NCBI RefSeq assembly: GCF_003144405.1 | Contig: NZ_PENW01000031.1 | Location: 1-64,000 of the forward strand | Length of the DNA: 64,000 nucleotides | Reading direction: 5' to 3' | Source: Proteus cibi | GTDB taxonomy: Bacteria > Pseudomonadota > Gammaproteobacteria > Enterobacterales > Enterobacteriaceae | In this document: piece after piece, positions 40,644 to 48,011 of the stretch | How the letters are laid out: each line of letters starts with the position of its first letter | Numbering within the stretch: position 1 is the first letter of the stretch | Program-made: the position numbers and the translations under genes | Notes under the pieces: model-generated | Database searches by the model: none | What the model was told of the DNA's origin: nothing | Seen by the model: the letters and a program-made list of their open reading frames with translations, nothing else

Positions 40644-40659
40644 TGTGATTATCATCTCA
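40644..40659. promoter_or_regulatory. CRP-like site upstream of the arcB leader
   Basis: TGTGA-TTATCA-TCTCA matches the CRP palindrome TGTGA-N6-TCACA with one mismatch. It lies about 70 bp upstream of the leader ORF start, a place suited to activation of the arcBC operon. Confidence 0.6.
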
Positions 40660-40879
40660 ATTATCTATTTATAAATAAAACCTTATATCGGTAGAAATAA
40701 AAACAAATAAAACATTTTATTAACACACATATACTCTAAGGATAATTAAGTTTATATTAAAAAACTAATTCAAGAAAATTAACAAGATAATATAAAATAT
40801 AGCGACTAAAATAATAAGAATTTATTTAGTTATTATTCATTCCATTTTTTAGTGTTAACATTACTGATATCTTTTAACA

Positions 40880-41668
40880 TTAAAATAATTTAGCCAGCAT
40901 CATTACGGCACTACAAATAATTAAAATCAACGTCGCATACTGAAATATTCTGTCAGGCATTCTGATCAACAACCACTTAGACAGTGGAATAGAGATTAGC
41001 GAACCTAAGAATAACAAAAGTGCCAAATGAATATCTGTATGCCCATCTTGCATATAGGCAAGTGCTGAAGATCCCGATAATAATGTTGTGGTAAATATGG
41101 AAGTACCAATAGCTTGCTTAATAGAAAGATTTGCATAACGTAACAATAATGGTAATACAACCACACCACCACCTACTCCAGTCGCCCCTAAAACAACACC
41201 TGCAGCAATCGCAGGCAGTAAAAGTGCTTTTATATTTAAAGGCGCTAACGTTGCATTTTCAACCACAACGGAAGGTAATGAGAAAAACATTCTCTGAACA
41301 AAAAGAAATAGAGAAAAAATAATCGCCCCTACAACAAGCGCATTGATCCCCCACTCAACTTGTTGCTGATACTGCGCTAACGAACCTAAATAATTAACCA
41401 AAACACTGGCTAAAAAGGTACTTGGTAGCATTATTCCTAATACAATCATCGCTCTTTTAAAAGGAATGTTTCCAAGGCGAAAATGCATATAAGACGACGT
41501 GACTTTCATCAACATAGATAATAAATTAGCTGTTGCCACTGCCATTAACGCATTCATACCAAAAAAATAGGTCAATACCGGTAAAACAATAACACCGCCG
41601 CCCACACCCGTCGTACTTATAATTAAACCAATAGCGGCACCCACCGCTAATGTGGTGATAAGTAACAT
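40880..41668 (-). CDS. TauE/SafE family transporter in the mur operon
   Basis: A 262-residue membrane protein with two copies of the family glycine motif, STTGVGGGVIVLPVLTYFFG near the N-terminus and GATGVGGGVVVLPLLLRYANLS in the middle, and about eight helices. It overlaps the murR stop by one base and so appears to be the last gene of murQ-murP-murR. The family moves organic anions; a role in exporting D-lactate or another product of N-acetylmuramate breakdown is only a guess from position. No TauE protein is usual in mur operons that I know. Confidence 0.85.
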   Translation of the reverse strand: MLLITTLAVGAAIGLIISTTGVGGGVIVLPVLTYFFGMNALMAVATANLLSMLMKVTSSYMHFRLGNIPFKRAMIVLGIMLPSTFLASVLVNYLGSLAQYQQQVEWGINALVVGAIIFSLFLFVQRMFFSLPSVVVENATLAPLNIKALLLPAIAAGVVLGATGVGGGVVVLPLLLRYANLSIKQAIGTSIFTTTLLSGSSALAYMQDGHTDIHLALLLFLGSLISIPLSKWLLIRMPDRIFQYATLILIICSAVMMLAKLF

Positions 41669-42519
41669 TATTGATTTCCTTGCATAACCGCTTCTCGCCC
41701 TTTTAATAATGCTTTTTCTGCTGACTCACTCGCTAATGTCATATATTTAAAAAACAGCACATCAAAAGCCACCATTTGTAATACTTGTGGTGTGATCACC
41801 CCTAATTGAGAGTGTTGCTCATCATAAAAATAAGGCAATGTATAATCTGATAATCGAGTGGCTTCATCTTGTCCAAAACGCGTTAATGCTACGGTTAAGC
41901 AGCCTTCATTTTTTGCCGATTTCAGCATTCGATTAATATCAGCAGTATTGCCTCGTGCAGTCACTGCAATAGCCAAATCATCCACCGATAAATTGGCGGA
42001 ATAAGCCAATTGAGCATGGAGATCTGGACTAAATAAAGCGTTTTTATTTACACGAATTAATTTATGAAAAATATCACTCGCCACAACAGCAGATGCACCA
42101 ATACCAAACAATACAATCCGTTTTGCACAGACCATCTTTTGCGCTAATACATCAATATAATGAGGATCTAATAACGCAAGTGAATCCTGAATAGCACTAG
42201 TAAATAGATGGCTCGTTTTGGAAATAATTAACTCCGTCGGATCTGTTTTTGCTAAATTACCATAAAGAATATCGCCACTGCTTTTTTGTTGCTTTTCTTC
42301 TGAAAGATAATCAATTTTAAATTCCGGATAACCGCGATATCCCATTTGACGAGAAAAACGGATAACAGAAGCACTACTTACACCGGCTTTAAGCGCTAGA
42401 TCAGCCGCATTCATACTGGCGATATTCTCACTATTCTCTAATAGATAATGAGCAATACGCTGTTCTGTGCCTTTACCTTGTATTCGCAAACTTTCAAGCT
42501 TTTTGGTCAGTGTCGACAT
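41668..42519 (-). CDS. murR: RpiR-family regulator MurR
   Basis: A 283-residue regulator (E. coli MurR 285) with an N-terminal RpiR helix-turn-helix (about 1-77, ADLALKAGVSSASVIRFSRQMGYRGYPEF) and a C-terminal SIS sugar-phosphate domain (IVLFGIGASAVVASDIFHKL). In E. coli MurR represses murQP until N-acetylmuramate 6-phosphate binds. Unlike in E. coli, where it is divergent, here it is third in the murQ-murP operon, implying autoregulation with its targets. Confidence 0.9.
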   Translation of the reverse strand: MSTLTKKLESLRIQGKGTEQRIAHYLLENSENIASMNAADLALKAGVSSASVIRFSRQMGYRGYPEFKIDYLSEEKQQKSSGDILYGNLAKTDPTELIISKTSHLFTSAIQDSLALLDPHYIDVLAQKMVCAKRIVLFGIGASAVVASDIFHKLIRVNKNALFSPDLHAQLAYSANLSVDDLAIAVTARGNTADINRMLKSAKNEGCLTVALTRFGQDEATRLSDYTLPYFYDEQHSQLGVITPQVLQMVAFDVLFFKYMTLASESAEKALLKGREAVMQGNQ

Positions 42520-42543
42520 TCTGTTATCCTTTTTATTTCTGAC

Positions 42544-43908
42544 TTATTTCTCTGGATCGGTAAATCCCATTAGCATACTGGCAATAAAACCGACAATCCA
42601 TGCACCTAATACCGCGATTAGGAACTTAATAATTTGTCCATCGCCGACTAAGGGAATTAATGATAACCCAGCAGTACCAAATGGAATAATGATCCCAACT
42701 TGGAAGTATGCCATTAATGCGCCACCCGCAGCGCCACCAATACATCCCGCAATAAAAGGTTTTCCTAATGGAAGGGAAACCCCAAATAATAAAGGCTCAC
42801 CGACACCGAAAATACCAACAGGTAATGCGCCCATTAATGTTTTCTTTAACCGTTGATTTTTAGTACGTAGATAAACCCAAAAACAAGAACCTACTTGCCC
42901 CATTCCGCCCATCGCTAAAATAGGGAATAGGTAATTTAAACCAAAAGTATTTAAAATTTCGGTATGAATAGGAATTAACCCTTGATGTAATCCCGTTAAA
43001 AGTAAAAATAAGAAACTCCCCCCTAACGCTGCACCCGTTACCACCGCACCACTACCTTGATTTAAAAGTGATAATGATACGCCTTGTGCTAATAGCTGAT
43101 TAAGATAATGGCCGATAGGTTGGAATATCATAATCGCCACAAGAGAAGAGATTAAAATCGTTACAAATGGCGTTAAGATAAGATCGAGGCTCTCTTTAAC
43201 GATACTGCGAAACCATAATTCTAATTTTGAAGAGAACACAACCACCATTAATACGGCAAAGATCCCACCACTGTTTGGCTGTAGTTTCTCACCCAATAAG
43301 GTGATATCGGCAAGCCCGGGCATGGCTAATAACCCAGCCATAACCGCACCGATTGAAGTTGATGCCCCCAATTCTTTAGCGGTATTTATCCCAATCATAA
43401 TAGAGAGATACGCAAATACCGTACTACCTATTAATTTGAATAATTTAAACAATTCAGGGAATTGCTCAACTAAACCGGGTGCGACTAAACGGATAATATT
43501 AATTAACCCCATAATCAAACCACAGCCAATTAAAGCCGGAATTGTCGGAACAAAAATAGCGGCTAATGTATTTAGCATACGACGAATGGAGAAGCCCTTT
43601 TTCACTGGTGTTGACACAGGCTCATCTTCACGACTTGCTGAACTGTTTTGCATACGCTTATTCATGATGGAATAAACTTTTGCTGCCGTTCCCATTCCGA
43701 CAATTACTTGATGCTGTTCGCCATTAAATACAACACCTTTAACACCTTCGACTTGTTTTAACGCCTCTGCATCAAATAACGCACTATCTTTTAAAATCAG
43801 TCGAATACGCGTCATACAATGTGTTAGGGTTGCCACATTTTGAAACCCACCAGCATGTTTTTCTATTTCTATTGCTAACGTGTCGAGATGTTCTATTTTA
43901 TTAGCCAT
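42544..43908 (-). CDS. murP: PTS N-acetylmuramic acid transporter, EIIBC
   Basis: MurP imports and phosphorylates N-acetylmuramic acid. The 454 residues (E. coli 474) have an N-terminal EIIB domain (about 1-90) with the phosphocysteine in ATLTHCMTRIRLIL, then an EIIC membrane domain with GFSIRRMLNTLAAIFVPTIPALIGCGL and the sugar-site motif FGVGEPLLFGVSLPLGKPF. It has no EIIA, as usual for MurP, which borrows Crr. It lies 40 nt after murQ. Confidence 0.92.
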   Translation of the reverse strand: MANKIEHLDTLAIEIEKHAGGFQNVATLTHCMTRIRLILKDSALFDAEALKQVEGVKGVVFNGEQHQVIVGMGTAAKVYSIMNKRMQNSSASREDEPVSTPVKKGFSIRRMLNTLAAIFVPTIPALIGCGLIMGLINIIRLVAPGLVEQFPELFKLFKLIGSTVFAYLSIMIGINTAKELGASTSIGAVMAGLLAMPGLADITLLGEKLQPNSGGIFAVLMVVVFSSKLELWFRSIVKESLDLILTPFVTILISSLVAIMIFQPIGHYLNQLLAQGVSLSLLNQGSGAVVTGAALGGSFLFLLLTGLHQGLIPIHTEILNTFGLNYLFPILAMGGMGQVGSCFWVYLRTKNQRLKKTLMGALPVGIFGVGEPLLFGVSLPLGKPFIAGCIGGAAGGALMAYFQVGIIIPFGTAGLSLIPLVGDGQIIKFLIAVLGAWIVGFIASMLMGFTDPEK

Positions 43909-43948
43909 ATATGTGCCTGCTAAAGTTCAGAGTGGTTTACTCATATTG

Positions 43949-44866
43949 TTATTCATTAAATAAGGCAAGTTGCTGTTGTAGCGAATGATAAGGATATTGC
44001 TGTGTTATTTGATCCACTTTCTCCACACTCAGGTGAAGCTCATACATTAAAATGGCTTTTCTAGGATGATAATTCACCATTTGTAACAGAGTTCTGGCTC
44101 TGTCATGTGAAACGCCACACACTTCGCTGACAATACCTTCAGCGCGACGTTGTAATTTCTCATTACTTGCGCTCACATCCACCATAAGGTTTTTATGCAC
44201 TTTTCCTAGCTTAGTCATTACGCTAGTGCTTAACATACCCAAAATCATTTTTTGAGCCGTACCGCTTTTCATTCTTGTGGAGCCGGTTAGCACCTCTGCA
44301 CCCACATCTGGCGCAATAGATAAGTCAGCAATTTCACTCATCATACTTTTGCCACGTGTAGTAATTGATACCGTCAATGCTTTTAGCTTTTTGCCATATT
44401 GCAAAGCAGCAACAGTAAAAGGGGTACGACCGCTTGCCGCAATGCCAATAACGACATCTTTATCACTGACATGACGACGTTGAAGCTCTTCAATTGCTGC
44501 CTCTTGGCTATCTTCAATATTTTCAACCGCTTTGAGCATTGCATCATTACCGCCAGCAATAATCGCCTGCACTAATGTAGGAGAAACACCAAAAGTAGGT
44601 GGGCATTCTGCACTGTCTAGTACCGCTAATCGACCACTTGTTCCGGCACCAACATAAAAAATACGTCCCCCTTTTTGCAAACGCTCAGTGATCCTTTCTA
44701 CCGCTTTAGCAATAGCGGGTAATTCTTTTTTAACGGCATTTGCAACCGTCATATCTGCACTATTGATAAGCGTAACCAACTCTAAAGCGCTTAATTCAGA
44801 AAACTGTGTTGTTTCTTGATTGCTTTCATTTTTAAGACATTCGCTTAATGCATCTTCTTCCATCAT
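43949..44866 (-). CDS. murQ: N-acetylmuramic acid 6-phosphate etherase
   Basis: MurQ cleaves the lactyl ether of N-acetylmuramate 6-phosphate to N-acetylglucosamine 6-phosphate and D-lactate. The SIS fold shows GGRIFYVGAGTSGRLAVLDSAECPPTFG and the catalytic glutamate region, with SGRTPF and GAEVLTGSTRMKSGTAQKM further on. I choose ATG 44866, with GAGG five bases upstream, giving 305 residues (E. coli 298); an in-frame TTG at 44893 is less likely. It is the first gene of the mur operon. Confidence 0.94.
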   Translation of the reverse strand: MMEEDALSECLKNESNQETTQFSELSALELVTLINSADMTVANAVKKELPAIAKAVERITERLQKGGRIFYVGAGTSGRLAVLDSAECPPTFGVSPTLVQAIIAGGNDAMLKAVENIEDSQEAAIEELQRRHVSDKDVVIGIAASGRTPFTVAALQYGKKLKALTVSITTRGKSMMSEIADLSIAPDVGAEVLTGSTRMKSGTAQKMILGMLSTSVMTKLGKVHKNLMVDVSASNEKLQRRAEGIVSEVCGVSHDRARTLLQMVNYHPRKAILMYELHLSVEKVDQITQQYPYHSLQQQLALFNE

Positions 44867-44943
44867 AACAGCCTCAATGAAACTAAATTTCAATCAAAAT
44901 TACATCTTATGAAATTACATTTCAATAATAATTATCCCTACTC

Positions 44944-44959
44944 TGTGAAATCAATCACA
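44944..44959. promoter_or_regulatory. CRP site of the mur operon
   Basis: TGTGA-AATCAA-TCACA is a perfect match to the CRP half-site consensus in both arms. It is 78 bp upstream of murQ, fitting cAMP-CRP activation of N-acetylmuramate use. Confidence 0.85.
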
Positions 44960-45030
44960 TTAAGTTAAGTCTTTCTCTTTGTCAGAAATCCACTAGTGGC
45001 TATAAAAATAGAATAATATATTGATTTTAA

Positions 45031-45071
45031 AGTGATTCCACTCGCTCTCTAAATAAGATAGCAAGTGGAAT
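45031..45071 (-). terminator. Hairpin downstream of deoK
   Basis: TTCCACTCGCT and AGCAAGTGGAA pair over 11 positions with one mismatch around a loop of about 13 nt. It follows deoK on the minus strand. The T-run after it is poor. Confidence 0.5.
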
Positions 45072-45098
45072 ACAAAGAGGTGATAGTGCAGAAGTGTA

Positions 45099-46019
45099 CT
45101 ACTTTGCTTGCGCTAAAAACTGCCCAAACTCTTCAATGCTTGGATAAGAAGATTGTGTACCTTTTCCGGCAACACTTAAACCTGAAAACATCACGGCTTT
45201 ATGTAACGCTTCTTCAATATTATTGGTGTGAACATAATAATGAGAGAAACAGCCAATAAAGGCATCCCCTGCTCCACTGGTATCTATTGCATCAACTTTA
45301 ATAGCAGGAATGTACTTTTCAATTTCGCCGTTCATCCATAATGCCCCTTTTTCACCTAACGTAACGATGACATTCTTAAATCCTTTTTGCAGTAAAGAAC
45401 AAGCGGCTTCGCGAATTTCATCCATTGTAGTGATTGGCATACCGGTCAAAATTTCAAGTTCAGTTTCATTCGGAACAAAAAAATCACAACGAGCAGCAAT
45501 CTTAAGATCTAATGCTTTTGAAGCGGGTGCAGGGTTAAATAACACCGGAATATGGTGTTTATTGCCGAACTCAATAGCGTGATAGACCGTTTCAAGCGGT
45601 ATTTCTAATTGCAGTACGATTATTTTGCATTTTTTCAGGCTATCTGTGGCTCTATCAATATCCTCTGGCGATAAATGTTGATTAGCCCCTTTAACAATTA
45701 AAATACTATTTGATGATTGAGAAGTTACAAAAATAGGTGCAACACCACTTGTTGTACCAGGCACTTTTTCAACATAGCGCGTGTTAATACCATAAGACTC
45801 TAAATTCATGATGGTATTATCCGCAAAAATATCATCGCCAACCTTTGTTAGCATCATCACTTTTGAATTTAATTTAGCAGCAGCAACTGCTTGATTTGCC
45901 CCTTTACCACCACAGCCAATCTTAAATGCCGGCGCCTCAAGGGTTTCACCCTCTTTTGGCATCCTATCTATATAGGTGATCAAATCCACCATATTTGAAC
46001 CAATCACTGCGATATCCAT
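45099..46019 (-). CDS. deoK: Deoxyribokinase (PfkB family)
   Basis: A sugar kinase of the ribokinase family, 306 residues as in Salmonella DeoK. PfkB signatures are GCGGKGANQAVAAAKL (about 36-51) and DTSGAGDAFIG (about 249-259), which holds the catalytic aspartate. Divergence from deoC and a DeoR-type regulator supports deoxyribose rather than ribose as substrate: DeoK makes deoxyribose 5-phosphate, which DeoC then cleaves. Ribokinase itself cannot be excluded from sequence alone. Confidence 0.85.
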   Translation of the reverse strand: MDIAVIGSNMVDLITYIDRMPKEGETLEAPAFKIGCGGKGANQAVAAAKLNSKVMMLTKVGDDIFADNTIMNLESYGINTRYVEKVPGTTSGVAPIFVTSQSSNSILIVKGANQHLSPEDIDRATDSLKKCKIIVLQLEIPLETVYHAIEFGNKHHIPVLFNPAPASKALDLKIAARCDFFVPNETELEILTGMPITTMDEIREAACSLLQKGFKNVIVTLGEKGALWMNGEIEKYIPAIKVDAIDTSGAGDAFIGCFSHYYVHTNNIEEALHKAVMFSGLSVAGKGTQSSYPSIEEFGQFLAQAK

Positions 46020-46051
46020 AGCGCCTCTTACTCTTATGTGAAATTTATAAA

Positions 46052-46159
46052 TGTGAATATAGTGACATGTTGATAGATATATAACAGTATCATGTTATTT
46101 AAATATCATTTGTGATTGTTATCTCGTTAAAACGGCACTAATATGTTGCCAAACTAACA
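46052..46159. promoter_or_regulatory. deoK/deoC control region: two CRP-like sites and a DeoR-like operator
   Basis: CRP-like sites are TGTGA-ATATAG-TGACA (46052-46067) and TGTGA-TTGTTA-TCTCG (46111-46126), centred 59 bp apart. TGTTGCCAAACTAACA (46144-46159) resembles the E. coli DeoR operator TGTTAGAATTCTAACA (11 of 16), with both conserved ends. It lies between the CRP sites and the deoC ribosome binding site, where a repressor would block deoC. Confidence 0.6.
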
Positions 46160-46198
46160 TGAGTGAAAAATAACAATCTTCTTATTAAGGAATATACT

Positions 46199-46867
46199 AT
46201 GCGTCCATTAGCTAATTATATCGATCATACCCTTCTTGCTGCAGATACAACTGAAGCACAAATCAAGAAATTGTGTGCTGAAGCAATTGAACACGGTTTC
46301 TTCTCTGTGTGTATTAACACTTCTTACATTCCTTTAGCAAGAACTTGCCTTGAAGGAAGTGATGTAAAAGTATGTTGTGTTATCGACTTCCCATTTGGTG
46401 CTGGTTTAACAGCAACAAAAGCATTTGAAGCGGCTGAAGCTATTCGTCAAGGTGCACAAGAAGTCGATATGGTTATCAATATCGGTATGTTAAAAAGTGG
46501 TCGTTTAGACTTCGTAAAACAAGATATTGAGGCAGTAAAAGCAGCTTGTGGTAATACTACTCTGAAAGTTATTTTAGAAACTTGCTTATTAACTGACGAC
46601 GAAGTACGTTTAGTTTGTGAAATGTGTCGTGAGATCCGCGTTGATTTTGTGAAAACATCAACAGGATACAGTACAATGGGCGCAACAGAACATCATGTTG
46701 CTTTAATGCGTAAAACAGTTGGTGATGAAGTTGGCGTGAAAGCATCCGGTGGTGTTCGCGATCGCCAAACAGCGTTAAACATGATCAAAGCAGGTGCAAC
46801 ACGTATCGGCGCTAGCGCAAGTGTCGCTATCGCAACAGATTCAGATGCGCCTGAATCAAACTACTAA
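46199..46867 (+). CDS. deoC: Deoxyribose-phosphate aldolase
   Basis: DeoC cleaves deoxyribose 5-phosphate to acetaldehyde and glyceraldehyde 3-phosphate. The 222-residue protein begins [26 protein letters not shown]; the Schiff-base lysine lies in [19 protein letters not shown], and [17 protein letters not shown] holds the second lysine. I choose ATG 46199 with AAGGA upstream rather than the open frame at 46163. It is shorter than the 259-residue E. coli DeoC and belongs to the short bacterial type. Confidence 0.94.
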   Translation: MRPLANYIDHTLLAADTTEAQIKKLCAEAIEHGFFSVCINTSYIPLARTCLEGSDVKVCCVIDFPFGAGLTATKAFEAAEAIRQGAQEVDMVINIGMLKSGRLDFVKQDIEAVKAACGNTTLKVILETCLLTDDEVRLVCEMCREIRVDFVKTSTGYSTMGATEHHVALMRKTVGDEVGVKASGGVRDRQTALNMIKAGATRIGASASVAIATDSDAPESNY

Positions 46868-46922
46868 TTATTTAGCGTATATTTTCTTGGAGTACGCTAT
46901 TCGCTAATACAAGGACCCTTCG

Positions 46923-47699
46923 GTGATAGAGACCAAACAGCACGAACGTTTGCGCCGCCTCAGTGAATGTATAAAACGCTCAGGTCGCATACATCTTAAA
47001 GACGCCGCAAGGATCCTTGAAGTTTCTGAAATGACCATTAGACGTGACCTTAGTTCTGACGCTGAAAATCCGTTTCCAATGTCATTATTAGGTGGCTACA
47101 TTGTTGCTTTAGCCCAACCTCATTCAGGGTTAATCTCAACATCCTCTGATATTATTACACCAGATCAAACAGAAGAACTTCATATTCCTAATCTTGCTGC
47201 TGGCATGGTCTCTGATGGCGATGTTCTTTTTTTCGATAATGGACAGTTTATTCCCACACTGATTGAACTGATCCCCGATAACCTGCATTTCACTGGGATC
47301 TGTTATTCTCATCGAGTATTTTTGGCATTAAGCCAGAAAAAAAATGCCACCGTATTACTCTGTGGAGGTGAATATCGTCCTAAAAGTGATTCATTCTTCA
47401 ATCCTACCCAACCATCTTATCTTGATAGCATTAATCCTAAAAAAGCCTTTATTTCAGCCGAAGGGGTCCATCTCGATTTTGGTGTTACTTGTTATAACAT
47501 CGACGATCTTTATATGAAGAAAAAAGCGATGGATAAATCTATTCGTAAGATCTTACTTACTAAATATCACTATTTCGATGAAACAGCGACAGGCAATATG
47601 GGCGATTTAGCACAATTTGATGTTGTTATTACTGATAGAAAATTAACGGATGATTACGAAGATTATTGCCGAAAAAGCTCAGTAAAAGTGATTTATTAA
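46923..47699 (+). CDS. deoR: DeoR-family repressor of deoxyribose genes
   Basis: A 258-residue DeoR-type repressor (E. coli DeoR 252). The N-terminal helix-turn-helix LKDAARILEVSEMTIRRDL matches E. coli DeoR closely (LKDAAALLGVSEMTIRRDL), followed by LLGGYIV and the C-terminal sensor with LCGGEY and GVTCYNIDDL. The start is GTG 46923. It follows deoC by 55 bp, so the regulator is co-transcribed with its target, unlike in E. coli. Confidence 0.85.
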   Translation: MIETKQHERLRRLSECIKRSGRIHLKDAARILEVSEMTIRRDLSSDAENPFPMSLLGGYIVALAQPHSGLISTSSDIITPDQTEELHIPNLAAGMVSDGDVLFFDNGQFIPTLIELIPDNLHFTGICYSHRVFLALSQKKNATVLLCGGEYRPKSDSFFNPTQPSYLDSINPKKAFISAEGVHLDFGVTCYNIDDLYMKKKAMDKSIRKILLTKYHYFDETATGNMGDLAQFDVVITDRKLTDDYEDYCRKSSVKVIY

Positions 47700-47812
47700 T
47701 TAAAAATAGAGTATTAACTTAAAACAGTAAATAAAATAAAGTTAGCCTTAAATTAAATAAAATCTATTCATCCTTTTTTTAAAAAATAAAGAAAAATCAC
47801 ACCACTTTTTAA

Positions 47813-47849
47813 TTGCCAATGCAAAAAAAAGTGGTTACTATGCCCGCGA
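47813..47849 (+). promoter_or_regulatory. Predicted promoter of the rtcB-prfH operon
   Basis: TTGCCA (47813-47818) and TACTAT (47836-47841) are separated by exactly 17 bp and followed by GCCCGCGA. The -35 matches five of six consensus bases and the -10 four. The GC-rich discriminator is a feature of promoters that respond to ppGpp/DksA. The transcript would start near 47849. Confidence 0.55.
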
Positions 47850-47893
47850 TTTATTTTTCTTCCCCATTTTAATTAGCTGCAAGGAGGTATCCC

Positions 47894-47941
47894 ATGACAA
47901 CAACAAATATGAATACTCTTTGCGGACAATCTCAGAAGTAA
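47894..47941 (+). CDS. 15-codon upstream ORF in the rtcB-prfH leader
   Basis: ATG 47894 to TAA 47939-47941 encodes MTTTNMNTLCGQSQK. It is preceded by AAGGAGGT, fully complementary to the 3' end of 16S rRNA, at a 5-nt spacing, far stronger than any site near rtcB. Codons TGC GGA CA form the left arm of a hairpin (47922-47928 with 47961-47967). I know no homologue. It looks like a leader ORF whose translation controls the downstream repair genes, which is an inference from its position. Confidence 0.6.
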   Translation: MTTTNMNTLCGQSQK

Positions 47942-48008
47942 TCTTTTCTCTTCTTTTTGCTGTCCGCCAATCAATTTATTTTTTTATCCTTTACATTATA
48001 TGGATTGG
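47922..48008 (+). promoter_or_regulatory. Two stacked hairpins in the rtcB leader
   Basis: Hairpin 1 pairs GCGGACA (47922-47928, inside the upstream ORF) with TGTCCGC (47961-47967). A T-rich tract follows at 47974-47986 (TTTATTTTTTTA). Hairpin 2 pairs CCAATC (47967-47972) with GATTGG (48003-48008), two more pairs being possible, and covers the purine stretch just before the rtcB start. Ribosome position on the upstream ORF would decide whether hairpin 1 forms. Confidence 0.5.
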
Positions 48009-48011
48009 TAT

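Noticed and set aside
40798-40850. ArgR (ARG) boxes before arcB
   Set aside because: Only isolated TGAATAAT-like half-sites occur, without a second half at the right spacing, and they are more than 450 bp from arcB.
42467-42856. 129-codon plus-strand ORF opposite murR/murP
   Set aside because: Proline-rich antisense shadow of membrane-protein coding sequence.
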